NCBI RefSeq assembly: GCF_000263735.1
Contig: NC_017946.1
Span: forward strand, 723,348 to 787,347
DNA length: 64,000 nucleotides
Origin: Pyrococcus sp. ST04
Lineage (GTDB): Archaea > Methanobacteriota_B > Thermococci > Thermococcales > Thermococcaceae
Direction of reading: 5' to 3'
In this document: positions 46,825-55,893 of the stretch, in pieces
Numbering within the stretch: position 1 is the stretch's first letter
Layout: each line of letters starts with the position of its first letter
Program-made: the position numbers and the translations under genes
Notes under the pieces: generated by a model
Seen by the model: the letters and a program-made list of their open reading frames with translations, nothing else
Told to the model about the DNA's origin: nothing
Database searches by the model: none

Positions 46825-47019
46825 GAGCATACCCCCATGGAGTCTGGCTTGATATTTGTAAAGTCCCTTAAAAGCATTTTTATTGCCATGAAACAATGTG
46901 TACAGTTCTACAATCTCCCAAAAAGTTATTATAGCAATTGCTGTAGCCTCTTTAAACAAACGTCGAATTCCAGATGAGATTTTTAAATCCTTACTCAAAA
47001 AAGCCGGCGGGGATGAAAA

Positions 47020-48789
47020 GTGAGGATCGCGGTCATTGATTATGACAAGTGTAATCCCGACAAGTGCGGCCACTTCTTATGTGAGAGAGTCTGTCCAGTC
47101 AACAGAATGGGAGGAGAAGCGATAATAATTGATGAAGAAAACTATAAACCAATAATCCAGGAAGCAAGCTGTACAGGATGTGGGATATGTGTTCACAAGT
47201 GTCCATTCAATGCAATAAGCATAGTAAACCTACCAGAACAGCTTGAAGAGGACTGTGTCCATCGCTATGGAATCAACGCATTCGTCCTATACAGATTGCC
47301 CGTTGTCAAAGATGGAATGGTAGTTGGAATAGTTGGACCGAACGGTACTGGAAAAACAACGGCTGTAAAAATACTTTCAGGTCAGCTAATTCCAAACCTC
47401 TGTGGAAGCAACGATAGCTGGGATGGAGTGATTAAGGCCTTCAGAGGAAATGAACTACAGAACTACTTTGAAAAGCTCAAAAACGGAGAGATAAAGCCAG
47501 TAGTTAAGCCCCAATATGTTGATTTAATTCCAAAGGCAGTCAAAGGGAAGGTTAGGGAACTTCTGAAAAGAGCAGACGAAACTGGAAAGTTTGAGGAAGT
47601 TGTTAAAGAATTAGAGCTAGAGAATATTTTAGAAAGAGAAATACAACACCTCTCAGGAGGAGAGCTTCAGAGAGTTGCAATAGCCGCAGCCCTGCTTAGG
47701 AATGCCCACTTCTACTTCTTTGACGAGCCATCAAGTTATCTCGATATAAGGCAAAGACTGAACGTTGCTAGAGCAATAAGGAGGCTTGCCGACAATGGAA
47801 AATCCGTTCTGGTCGTGGAACATGACCTGGCAGTCCTTGATTATTTGAGTGACATAATACACATCGTATACGGTGAACCAGGAGTTTACGGAATATTCTC
47901 CCAACCAAAAGGAACCAGAAACGGCATAAACGAGTTCCTGAGAGGATACCTTAAGGATGAGAATGTGAGGTTTAGACCATATGAGATAAAGTTCACAAAA
48001 ACGGGGGAAAGAGTTGAAATTGAAAGAGAAATCCTCGTTGAATACCCTCGACTAGTTAAAGATTATGGAACCTTTAGACTAGAAGTCGAGCCTGGAGAGA
48101 TTAGAAAGGGAGAGGTTATAGGAATAGTGGGGCCAAACGGAATAGGAAAAACAACATTTGTCAAGATGCTCGCTGGCGTTGAAGAACCAACAGAAGGAAA
48201 AATTGAATGGGACCTCACCGTGGCGTACAAACCACAATACATAAAGGCGGAGTACGAGGGCACCGTATACGAGTTACTCAGTAAAATTGACTCATCAAAG
48301 CTAAACAGCAACTTCTACAAAACAGAACTGCTTAAACCCCTTGGGATCATTGATCTGTACGATAAAAACGTTGACGACTTATCTGGTGGAGAGCTTCAAA
48401 GAGTTGCAATAACTGCGACACTTCTAAGAGACGCTGATATATACCTCTTAGATGAACCCTCCGCTTATCTAGATGTTGAACAGAGGCTGGCTGTCTCAAG
48501 AGCAATAAGGCACCTTATGGAGAAAAACGAGAAGACAGCACTCGTTGTGGAACATGATGTCTTGATGATAGACTACGTAAGCGATAGACTAATGGTGTTT
48601 GAAGGTGAGCCTGGAAGATACGGAAAGGCACTCCCCCCAATGGGAATGCGTGAGGGGATGAACAGATTTTTAGCATCAGTGGGTATAACATTTAGGCGCG
48701 ATCCGGATACTGGCAGGCCAAGGGCAAATAAAGAAGGCAGCGTAAAGGATAGAGAGCAGAAAGAGAAAGGCGAGTACTACTACGTCTAA
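47020..48789 (+). CDS. ABCE1/Rli1 ribosome-recycling ATPase
   Basis: 589 residues from a GTG preceded by GGCGGGGATGA. ABCE1 splits ribosomes after termination with aRF1 or aPelota. The N-terminus carries eight cysteines for two [4Fe-4S] clusters (CNPDKCGHFLCERVCP and CTGCGICVHKCP). Two ABC domains follow, with Walker A motifs GPNGTGKTT and GPNGIGKTT, two LSGGELQRVAI signatures and two Walker B segments (YFFDEPSSYLD and YLLDEPSAYLD). A TATA element (GATTTTTAAATCC) lies about 35 bp upstream. Confidence 0.97.
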   Translation: MRIAVIDYDKCNPDKCGHFLCERVCPVNRMGGEAIIIDEENYKPIIQEASCTGCGICVHKCPFNAISIVNLPEQLEEDCVHRYGINAFVLYRLPVVKDGMVVGIVGPNGTGKTTAVKILSGQLIPNLCGSNDSWDGVIKAFRGNELQNYFEKLKNGEIKPVVKPQYVDLIPKAVKGKVRELLKRADETGKFEEVVKELELENILEREIQHLSGGELQRVAIAAALLRNAHFYFFDEPSSYLDIRQRLNVARAIRRLADNGKSVLVVEHDLAVLDYLSDIIHIVYGEPGVYGIFSQPKGTRNGINEFLRGYLKDENVRFRPYEIKFTKTGERVEIEREILVEYPRLVKDYGTFRLEVEPGEIRKGEVIGIVGPNGIGKTTFVKMLAGVEEPTEGKIEWDLTVAYKPQYIKAEYEGTVYELLSKIDSSKLNSNFYKTELLKPLGIIDLYDKNVDDLSGGELQRVAITATLLRDADIYLLDEPSAYLDVEQRLAVSRAIRHLMEKNEKTALVVEHDVLMIDYVSDRLMVFEGEPGRYGKALPPMGMREGMNRFLASVGITFRRDPDTGRPRANKEGSVKDREQKEKGEYYYV

Positions 48790-48832
48790 ACATTTTTATC
48801 CTCTCTTATTAAATATTCTTTGGTGATCTTCT

Positions 48833-49216
48833 ATGCCGAGGGAGATAATATACACTGAAAAAGCTCCAAAACCAATAGGTCCATATAGCCAGGCAATAAA
48901 GGCCGGCAACTTCCTTTTTATAGCTGGTCAAATTCCCATAGATCCAGAAACGGGTGAACTAGTGAAGGGAGATATAAAAGAGCAGACGAGGAGAGTCCTC
49001 GAAAATATAAAAGCAATTCTTGAAGCGGCTGGTTATTCTTTAGAGGATGTTGTTAAGGTGACTGTTTACCTGAAGAATATGGACGATTTTGCAGCTATGA
49101 ACGAAGTATATTCCGAGTACTTTGGAGAATCAAAGCCTGCTAGGGCAGCTATAGAAGTTTCCAGACTTCCAAAGGATGTTCTTGTTGAGATAGAAGCTAT
49201 AGCATATAAAGAATGA
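48833..49216 (+). CDS. ridA: RidA family enamine/imine deaminase
   Basis: 127 residues, typical for RidA. It hydrolyses reactive 2-aminoacrylate-type intermediates from PLP enzymes. Motifs are [22 protein letters not shown], and a C-terminal [22 protein letters not shown] containing the Arg and Glu of the active site. GGTGATC precedes the ATG. Converges on the C/D sRNA. Confidence 0.95.
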   Translation: MPREIIYTEKAPKPIGPYSQAIKAGNFLFIAGQIPIDPETGELVKGDIKEQTRRVLENIKAILEAAGYSLEDVVKVTVYLKNMDDFAAMNEVYSEYFGESKPARAAIEVSRLPKDVLVEIEAIAYKE

Positions 49217-49223
49217 AATCTAG

Positions 49224-49278
49224 GCTCAGGAAGCCGTCCACTCCTCATCACTTCAGGTGCGGAAGGCCTCATCATCGC
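49224..49278 (-). ncRNA. C/D box small RNA (2'-O-methylation guide)
   Basis: On the minus strand: box C ATGATGA (49269-49275), D' CTGA (49253-49256), C' GTGATGA (49245-49251) and D CTGA (49226-49229). Guide before D' is 12 nt (GGCCTTCCGCAC); the stretch between C' and D is 15 nt (GGAGTGGACGGCTTC). Layout matches Pyrococcus C/D sRNAs. A TATA-like sequence CTTATAAACTTTAAAACC lies 13-32 bases upstream. Targets were not identified. Confidence 0.88.
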
Positions 49279-49290
49279 CATTTCTTTTTT

Positions 49291-49310
49291 GGTTTTAAAG
49301 TTTATAAGGC
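49291..49310. promoter_or_regulatory. Bidirectional TATA region
   Basis: GGTTTTAAAGTTTATAAGGC holds TATA-like elements in both directions, for the sRNA on the minus strand and for the membrane protein gene whose ATG is 22 bp away on the plus strand. Confidence 0.45.
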
Positions 49311-49331
49311 CTAATCCTAACTGAAGTCCGT

Positions 49332-50201
49332 ATGCTAGTCGGATGGAAATTAGTTATTCGACCTGAAGATCATGCAAAGTTTTTAATATTACTACTCCTA
49401 GCAGTCATGACATATTATTTAAGTGTGCTCCTGTTTGCCATAAGGTGGAAATTTGTGCTTAAGGGTCTTGGACATGATGTTAGTCTTGTAGATTGCATAA
49501 AAGGAGTGTTTGTAGGATTATTCTTTAACAATATAACCCCTACTAGTAGAGGAGGCGGGGAGATAGCAAGAGCCCTACTCCTTAAACTCAAGCATGGAAT
49601 TCCAGTTGACGAGTCAATAACATCTATAATATATGAAAGACTTCTTGAGTTCTTACCAGTCTTTGGAATGTTTCTGGTTTCTATGAATTATCTGGCACTA
49701 AAATTCCCTAATATAAAGCTCTTTGTTTACCTCTTAGGAGCCTGTGGATTTCTTTTGTGGCTAAACTTTGACAAAATTATAGATAGAATCCTAAAGTATC
49801 TGAAAAAAGCCCCATCTTCAACAAATCTAAAAGATCTGAAAAGAAATTCACATGTTAATATCATTGGAATAATTACAAGTTCTCTAGTTTGGGCACTAGA
49901 CATTGCAAGATTTAAGCTAATATTTTGGGCACTATCTTTTAGCCTCCCACTAAAGAAAATAATTGTAATATCATTGGCAAACTTAATCCTAAGCCTTTTG
50001 GCCTTCACACCCGGTGGAGTTGGAATAATAGAGGGAGGCCTCACAAGCTTTTTAATTATAATAGGCTTACCAACAGGTATTGCAATAAGAACCGTGTTAA
50101 TAGAGAGATTTATATCATATATCCTGGGAACTCTGACTGGAGGTATAATAACATTCCTAGAAGGAGGCTTAACTGTATGGAGAGCCTTAAAATCGCACTA
50201 G
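49332..50201 (+). CDS. Flippase-like (UPF0104/LPG synthase TM) membrane protein
   Basis: 289 residues, seven or so helices. FFNNITPTSRGGGEIARALLL and FTPGGVGIIEGGLTSF are the family hallmarks of the lysylphosphatidylglycerol synthetase TM/flippase-like proteins. It seems to lack the first membrane helix of longer homologues: the frame is closed by a stop 24 bases before the ATG and the TATA box lies just upstream. It overlaps the glycosyltransferase gene by 25 bp, so it probably handles the lipid-linked product. Confidence 0.82.
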   Translation: MLVGWKLVIRPEDHAKFLILLLLAVMTYYLSVLLFAIRWKFVLKGLGHDVSLVDCIKGVFVGLFFNNITPTSRGGGEIARALLLKLKHGIPVDESITSIIYERLLEFLPVFGMFLVSMNYLALKFPNIKLFVYLLGACGFLLWLNFDKIIDRILKYLKKAPSSTNLKDLKRNSHVNIIGIITSSLVWALDIARFKLIFWALSFSLPLKKIIVISLANLILSLLAFTPGGVGIIEGGLTSFLIIIGLPTGIAIRTVLIERFISYILGTLTGGIITFLEGGLTVWRALKSH

Positions 50202-51334
50202 TCTCAGATTGGTACTTTCCAAAAATAGGCGGTGTCGCTGTTCACATGCACAATCTCGCAATAAACCTAAGGCTTCTTGGGCATGAAGTTTCAATAGTGA
50301 CAAACGATGTTATAACGGGAAAAGAAAAAGAGCTTGAATCTTTAGGTATAGACTTGATAAAAATCGGTGGCATAGTTTATAATTCTCTTAATATCAACTG
50401 GAGTGTTTTTGCAAAAGGATATGACATCCTTTTTGACCAAATAAGAAAGTTTGACGTAGTTCATGGCCAACATTCTTTCACACCACTTTCCCTCAAGGGA
50501 GTAGCTGCGGCTAGAGATCTGAGAAAAGCCTCCATAATAACAAATCACAGCATAGATCTTGAGAACTCTAGCTTATTAAGGGCTATTTCGAGAGTCTCGT
50601 GGCCATATTTTAAGAGATACCTTTCAAAGCCACACAGAATAATAGCCGTGAGTAGAGCTGCCAGAGAATTCATAAAGCAATTTTCCAAGGTTCCAGTTGA
50701 AGTAATCCCGAATGGTGTGGATATTTCATATTTCTCTCCTAAAGATAGAGATTATGCCAAGGAAGTAATCTCAGATAAGTTGAACATTCCAAAAGAGAAC
50801 ATAATATTGTACGTTGGTCGTTTAGAGCCAAGGAAGGGGGTTTCATACCTAATTTCAGCAATGCAAAATGTGAATGGTAACCTCCTTATAGCGGGAGATG
50901 GAAGTTTAAGGTCAATACTAATAAAAAAAGCAAGCATAGTTAGTAAAAACAAGATCATATTCCTAGGAAAAATTAACTATAGTGACCTCAGCCTTCTATA
51001 CAAAGCTGCAGATGTTTTCGTTCTTCCCTCCCTAAGTGAGGCTTTCGGAATAGTTCTCCTCGAAGCAATGGCCAGCGGGACTCCAGTAATTGGAACAAGA
51101 GTTGGAGGAATACCCGAGATAATAGATGGTTGCGGGATATTAGTTCCCCCAAGAAATTCAAAGGCACTTGCAAGTGCAATAAACTTAGTCCTCTCAAACC
51201 AAAACTTAGCAAGGAAACTGGGGAAGCTAGGAAGGAGAAGAGTTGAGAAGATATACTCATGGCAAAGCGTAGCGAAAAGAACCGTAGAAGTCTACAAGGA
51301 GGTTCTGGACAATGAATGTACTCATAACGTTTGA
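50177..51334 (+). CDS. GT4-type glycosyltransferase
   Basis: 385 residues. The start ALVSDWYFPKIGGVAVHMHNLAINLRLLGHEV is typical of group 1 transferases acting on phosphatidyl-inositol or N-glycan lipids (PimA/PigA-like), and the C-terminal part has LYVGRLEPRKGVSYLI and FVLPSLSEAFGIVLLEAMASGTPVI with the conserved Glu motif. GxGG loop is at IGGVAV. It sits between the flippase-like gene and a polysaccharide deacetylase, overlapping both. Confidence 0.9.
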   Translation: MESLKIALVSDWYFPKIGGVAVHMHNLAINLRLLGHEVSIVTNDVITGKEKELESLGIDLIKIGGIVYNSLNINWSVFAKGYDILFDQIRKFDVVHGQHSFTPLSLKGVAAARDLRKASIITNHSIDLENSSLLRAISRVSWPYFKRYLSKPHRIIAVSRAAREFIKQFSKVPVEVIPNGVDISYFSPKDRDYAKEVISDKLNIPKENIILYVGRLEPRKGVSYLISAMQNVNGNLLIAGDGSLRSILIKKASIVSKNKIIFLGKINYSDLSLLYKAADVFVLPSLSEAFGIVLLEAMASGTPVIGTRVGGIPEIIDGCGILVPPRNSKALASAINLVLSNQNLARKLGKLGRRRVEKIYSWQSVAKRTVEVYKEVLDNECTHNV

Positions 51335-52016
51335 CGTAGAACAGGACTGCCCTCCCTTTATAAACACATGTAGAGGAGTCGAGGAGGGCATTCCAAAAAT
51401 AGTCGACCTCCTTAGAAAAGAAGACGTTAAGGCAACATTTTTCATAACGGGGGAAATAGCGAAAAGATATCCAAACATGCTCGGGGAGCTAAAAGAAGAT
51501 GGGCATGAAATCGGATGTCATGGACTCAAACATGAGCGCTTCGATAAGTTATCAAGAGAAGATGCAGAAAAAAGACTGAAAGAAGCCGTTAAACTTTTAG
51601 GGAAGCCCAAATCGTTTAGAGCCCCAAATCTAAAGTTTCCGATGGACTTTTATGAGATTCTGGCAAACCTTGGGATAAAGGTTGACTCATCCAAAGCGAC
51701 CTATAAGGGATTTAGAGAAGTGAGGTTCATAAACGGTATTCTCGAAGTCCCAGTGGACATTAGCTCAATAATCTCACGCCTCCCCTGGAAGGTACAGCTC
51801 AGCGTTCATAAACGCATAGTAAAAAAAGGCCTCGCTGTTTACATGTTCCATCCTTGGGAGTTTGTGAGAATGCCAACCCATTATAGGATGGACTGCTGGT
51901 TTGGAACCGGTAACCATGCACTAAAAATGCTGACCAAAATAATAGAGTTTTACAAATCAATGCAAGCAGAGTTCCTAACGCTTTATGAATTTTACAAATT
52001 ATATGTAAAAGAATAA
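51312..52016 (+). CDS. NodB-type polysaccharide/lipid-sugar deacetylase
   Basis: 234 residues. The NodB domain motifs are TFDVEQD (metal Asp), ATFFITGEIAKRYP, then GCHGLKHERFDKL with the two His ligands, and FRAPNLKFP. The C-terminal YMFHPWEFV supplies the last catalytic His. It probably removes an acetyl group from a GlcNAc-like sugar on a lipid or glycan. It overlaps the glycosyltransferase by 23 bp and ends the three-gene operon. Confidence 0.88.
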   Translation: MNVLITFDVEQDCPPFINTCRGVEEGIPKIVDLLRKEDVKATFFITGEIAKRYPNMLGELKEDGHEIGCHGLKHERFDKLSREDAEKRLKEAVKLLGKPKSFRAPNLKFPMDFYEILANLGIKVDSSKATYKGFREVRFINGILEVPVDISSIISRLPWKVQLSVHKRIVKKGLAVYMFHPWEFVRMPTHYRMDCWFGTGNHALKMLTKIIEFYKSMQAEFLTLYEFYKLYVKE

Positions 52017-52056
52017 ACGTTAAAACCCCCTCCTTTTACAAACTCTTGGTGATCTC

Positions 52057-53409
52057 ATGGCCGTTCATCCAATAGATTATAGGTATGGTAGTGAGGAAAT
52101 GCGAAGAATATGGGATGAAGAGAATAAACTACAAAAACTCTTAGACGTCGAGGCTGCACTAGCGAGGGCTCATGCAAAGCTGGGTAATATACCAGAAGAA
52201 AGCGCAAAAGTAATCTCCGAGAGAGCAAACACCAAGTGGGTGAAGCTTGAGAGAGTTAAAGAGATAGAGGCGGAAATACACCATGATATAATGGCAGTCG
52301 TAAAGGCCTTGAGTGAGGTGTGCGGAGAGCACGGAAAATACGTTCACCTTGGAGCAACATCCAATGACATAATAGATACTGCAAACGCCCTCCTAATAAA
52401 GGAGAGTCTGGAGATAATTGAAAAAGACCTAAAAGAATTGAGGTCAATACTCAAAGAACTTGCTAAAAAGCATATAGACACTGTGTGTATAGGAAGAACT
52501 CACGGTCAGCACGCGGTTCCAACGACTTATGGCATGAAGTTCGCCCTCTGGCTAGATGAGATCCAAAGGCATATAGAAAGATTACAACAGCTTAAGGAAA
52601 GGGTTCTCGTGGGTAAGATGAGAGGGGCCGTTGGGACGGCTGCATCCTTCGGGGAAAAGGCATTCGAAATCGAGAGACTAGTAATGGAAGATCTCGGTCT
52701 AAAACCGGCAAGAATAACAAACCAAATAATTCAAAGAGACGTTTATGCAGAACTAATGTTCTTCCTAGCTCTAGTTGCCTCTACACTTGATAAAATGGGA
52801 CTCGAAATAAGAAACCTTCAAAGAACAGAAATCCTTGAAGTTAGCGAACCCTTCGGAGAGAAGCAGGTTGGCTCATCAACAATGCCCCATAAGAGAAATC
52901 CAATAAGGACCGAGAAGGTTTGTGGACTTGCTAGAGTTCTCTACTCAAACGTAATTCCAGCACTCCTGAATAACCCCCTGTGGCATGAAAGGGATCTAAC
53001 AAACTCCTCTGTAGAAAGAGTTATACTTCCAGAAAGCTTCGTTTTATTGGATGAAATGCTTAAAGTCATGAAGAAAGTTCTGAGTGGTTTAGAATTCTTC
53101 CCTGAGAACATAAAAAGGAACCTCTATCTTACTAAGAACCTCATCATGGCCGAACCCCTTATGCTTAAGCTTACTGAAAAGGGAATGGGAAGGCAAGAAG
53201 CCCATGAACTAGTTAGACAGCTATCGATGAAAGCATTTCATGAAAACAGGGATCTCCTTGATGTAGTTAGGGAAAGTGAGGAAGTTAAGAAGTATTTAAG
53301 TGAAGAGGACATTGAAAGTCTCAAACCAGAGAATTACATTGGAAAAGCTAGAGAAATTGTCGAAAACGTCATTAAATACGTTGAAGAGATGGAAAATAAG
53401 GGTCTTTAA
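52057..53409 (+). CDS. purB: Adenylosuccinate lyase
   Basis: 450 residues. It acts twice in purine synthesis, releasing fumarate to give AICAR and AMP. Fumarase/aspartase-superfamily signature SSTMPHKRNP, the H-containing segments TSNDIIDT and GRTHGQHAVPT, and an N-terminal YGSEEMRRIWDEENKL are intact. GGTGATCTC precedes the ATG. Confidence 0.97.
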   Translation: MAVHPIDYRYGSEEMRRIWDEENKLQKLLDVEAALARAHAKLGNIPEESAKVISERANTKWVKLERVKEIEAEIHHDIMAVVKALSEVCGEHGKYVHLGATSNDIIDTANALLIKESLEIIEKDLKELRSILKELAKKHIDTVCIGRTHGQHAVPTTYGMKFALWLDEIQRHIERLQQLKERVLVGKMRGAVGTAASFGEKAFEIERLVMEDLGLKPARITNQIIQRDVYAELMFFLALVASTLDKMGLEIRNLQRTEILEVSEPFGEKQVGSSTMPHKRNPIRTEKVCGLARVLYSNVIPALLNNPLWHERDLTNSSVERVILPESFVLLDEMLKVMKKVLSGLEFFPENIKRNLYLTKNLIMAEPLMLKLTEKGMGRQEAHELVRQLSMKAFHENRDLLDVVRESEEVKKYLSEEDIESLKPENYIGKAREIVENVIKYVEEMENKGL

Positions 53410-53691
53410 TTTTATTTACAAATTGTTATTTTTATTTCAACTTCTAAGCTTTAAACTGAGACTTCAAATTGTTACTATTTTTTGTATAAATATATATGGG
53501 AAATTAATGGATAACTGCTATCACTACTAATTTATGTATTTTAATAAAACAATATGAAATATTTCAGATAATGATTAATTATCTTAAAAACACTCAATTT
53601 TTTACTATAAGTAAGAGTATAAACTCAAACATTTTTACTCTTTAAAATAATAAACGTTGAATTTAAAAATAAAGAAGAAAAGGCAAGAACG
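53410..53691. other. AT-rich gene-free gap
   Basis: About 280 bp of conspicuously AT-rich DNA with no ORF or sRNA boxes. A 10-bp direct repeat CAAATTGTTA occurs at 53419-53428 and 53465-53474. Purpose unknown; the promoter of the next gene must lie near its end. Confidence 0.6.
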
Positions 53692-55047
53692 ATGGAAGCT
53701 AAGGAAGAAAAGAAACTTTCAATTCCCCCAAGAGGCATAAGGGCAATAATAGAGGCGGTAAGATTAGGGGAGATAATAAAACCGAGCCAATATGCAAAAA
53801 GGGAGGCCTTCAAGAAGCATGAGATAAACGAAGCCTGGTTAAACAGAGTTTTAACAATGATATTTTATGACATAATGAAGAAACAGGGGTTAATAGACAA
53901 GGCAATAAAAGATGTAGTTGGGGTAACTCCTCTAATCCTTGATCCATGGCTAAGAGCTGCCCTGAGAGTTGCATTTGACATAATCCTATTCCACGAGCCA
54001 AATCAAAACACCCTAAAAAACCTAAGATGGAAGGCCTCGGATTTTGTCTCAGCAAGGACACATCCATACGTTGGAATGTACTACTGGGATTTAATGGATA
54101 AAATCCTCGAATACAAGCCAAATCCAAAAACCGAGCTTGAGAGACTTGAGTGGGAATATCTTGCTCCAGCATGGCTAATTGAGAGGGTCAGAAAAATTCT
54201 TGGAGAAGAAACAGAGGAATTCTTTAAGGCGGTGAACAAGAGACATGAATGGATCAGTGTAAGGGTGAATACACTTAAGGCGGATGTAGAGGATGTTATT
54301 AAGGAGTTTGAAGATGAAGGGATTGAGGTCAGAAGAAGCGAAAGGGCTCCAACGGTTGTAAAGATAAAGGGGCCATATGATTTTGATTCTAGCGATCTCT
54401 TCAGAAAAGGGAAGATAATAGTTCAAGAAGAAGCATCTGCAGTGGCCTCCCTAATCCTGGATCCAAAGCCTGGAGAAATCGTTGTTGATTTGGCGGCGGC
54501 CCCTGGAGGAAAGACTACTCATATGGCGGAGCTTATGAACAATAAGGGAAAAATATACGCGTTTGATATAGATAAAGCTAGAATGAAAAGACTCAAAGAA
54601 TTTGCTAGCAGAATGGGGATTAAGATAATAAAGCCAATAATAAAGGACGCCAGGAAGGCTCCCGAGATAGTTGGGGAGGAGATTGCTGACAAAGTTCTTC
54701 TAGACGCTCCATGCACATCCTCAGGAACGATAGGGAAAAATCCAGAACTCAGATGGAGACTTAGAGAAAGTAAGATAGAGGAGATGGCTAGCCTTCAGAG
54801 AGAGCTTCTCGAAAGTGCAGCTAGGCTAGTGAGGCCGGGTGGAAGGCTTCTCTATACAACGTGTAGCATATTTACGGAGGAAGATGAAGACAACGTTAAA
54901 TGGTTCTTAGAAACGCATAAAAACTTCAAGCTGGTGAAACTCTCCTCTCCCTACAGTCCAGGATTTTTGGAGGGAACGATGAGGGCGTGGCCTCATAGAC
55001 ATGATACTATAGGATTTTTCTATGCACTCTTTGAAAAAACGACATAA
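53692..55047 (+). CDS. NSUN-family RNA cytosine-5 methyltransferase with NusB-like domain
   Basis: 451 residues. The N-terminal ~170 residues look like a NusB/RsmB-type helical domain. The catalytic domain follows with SAM motif VDLAAAPGGKTTHMAEL, the catalytic cysteine in LLDAPCTSSGTIGKNP (motif IV), and the second cysteine in LLYTTCSIFTEEDEDN (motif VI). It methylates a cytosine in rRNA or tRNA; the target is not determined. Single-gene unit after the AT-rich gap. Confidence 0.94.
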   Translation: MEAKEEKKLSIPPRGIRAIIEAVRLGEIIKPSQYAKREAFKKHEINEAWLNRVLTMIFYDIMKKQGLIDKAIKDVVGVTPLILDPWLRAALRVAFDIILFHEPNQNTLKNLRWKASDFVSARTHPYVGMYYWDLMDKILEYKPNPKTELERLEWEYLAPAWLIERVRKILGEETEEFFKAVNKRHEWISVRVNTLKADVEDVIKEFEDEGIEVRRSERAPTVVKIKGPYDFDSSDLFRKGKIIVQEEASAVASLILDPKPGEIVVDLAAAPGGKTTHMAELMNNKGKIYAFDIDKARMKRLKEFASRMGIKIIKPIIKDARKAPEIVGEEIADKVLLDAPCTSSGTIGKNPELRWRLRESKIEEMASLQRELLESAARLVRPGGRLLYTTCSIFTEEDEDNVKWFLETHKNFKLVKLSSPYSPGFLEGTMRAWPHRHDTIGFFYALFEKTT

Positions 55048-55164
55048 TGATACCTTTGATTTTTAGCATTTTGATTAATCATTTAGAGGATTTCTCATTT
55101 TGGGACACTTTACATTCAGAAAAACATTAAAACTTTTACAGCCTAGTAAAAGTGGTGTTCAACG

Positions 55165-55497
55165 ATGCTCGAGATACTTTCATTCATGTTCTTTACAGGT
55201 GGAGGTCTAGTGATGCTCTTTATAGCAGCCTTTGCAGTGACGTGGCCTCAGAGGATAGCGGCTCTCCTTGGTGCAATAGGCTATGGGATACTTGGATTTT
55301 TAGCTGTTGAAAGTATGTCCGTTGATATAAGAAAGAGAAAATCTGCGGATAAAAACATGATTTTGCTGATAACCTTGATATCCTTTGCTTTCAGCTATTA
55401 TGCGTTATCGTCATATCTAAAGAACTACTTCGCTCCTCTCCTACTAGTTGGGCCAGGTTTGCTAGTGGGGCTTTGGATATTCTTCAAGGGAAAGTAG
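55165..55497 (+). CDS. Small membrane protein
   Basis: 110 residues with about four hydrophobic helices: FMFFTGGGLVMLFIAAFAVTW, RIAALLGAIGYGILGFLAV, then two at the end. A charged loop VDIRKRKSADKN separates them. No known family. A TATA-like ATTAAAACTTTTACAG lies upstream and GTGTTCAACG precedes the ATG. Confidence 0.72.
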   Translation: MLEILSFMFFTGGGLVMLFIAAFAVTWPQRIAALLGAIGYGILGFLAVESMSVDIRKRKSADKNMILLITLISFAFSYYALSSYLKNYFAPLLLVGPGLLVGLWIFFKGK

Positions 55498-55893
55498 ATC
55501 CAGGGGGCTTCGCTTCTCACAAGAATTCTCCTTACCTCTTTTGTAACTTTGTTTGATCTTTTGTCTTATCATTCTCTCCTGGGGTGGGTTTGGGGGTATA
55601 GGTACTGTGTTCATGTTTGTACATAATTCAAGATATAAGGCTGATTATATCTTGAATTATGTACAAACATGAACATGCAAAAAAGCCATTCACAACACCA
55701 TCAACCTCAAACAGTAGCAGGAGGACTGAGCATTCAGGCTTACCATCTTAAATCGTAACAAAAAAGTTTGCCATATAACCCGGCTTATCTCTAACCCTAA
55801 ACCAAATCCCAGAAAATGTTCACATTAGAACATTCTAAATACTATAGACGATGGTATAAAACCAAAACTTTCTAATATTCATAAGTAGTTTAT
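55498..55893. other. Gene-free stretch between convergent genes, with palindromes
   Basis: 396 bp between the 3' ends of two convergent genes. It holds the perfect 30-bp inverted repeat 55608-55675, a 7-bp inverted repeat AATGTTC-N6-GAACATT at 55815-55834 and a 29-codon reading frame from 55671 with no recognised family. No C/D boxes or tRNA seen. Confidence 0.75.
55608..55675. repeat. Perfect 30-bp inverted repeat with 8-bp loop
   Basis: Arms 55608-55637 and 55646-55675 are exact reverse complements; the loop is AGGCTGAT. The arms begin TGTTCATGTTTGTACA and end TGTACAAACATGAACA. No flanking target duplication is visible. Confidence 0.95.

Noticed and set aside
46825-47073. N-terminal extension of the decarboxylase alpha subunit
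   Set aside because: The sequence upstream of MAMEEKVKELYEKR does not look like the family and a ribosome site GGGGGT fits the ATG at 46824.
55671-55760. 29-codon plus-strand reading frame after the long hairpin
   Set aside because: Too short, starts inside the inverted repeat arm, no ribosome site and no recognised family.
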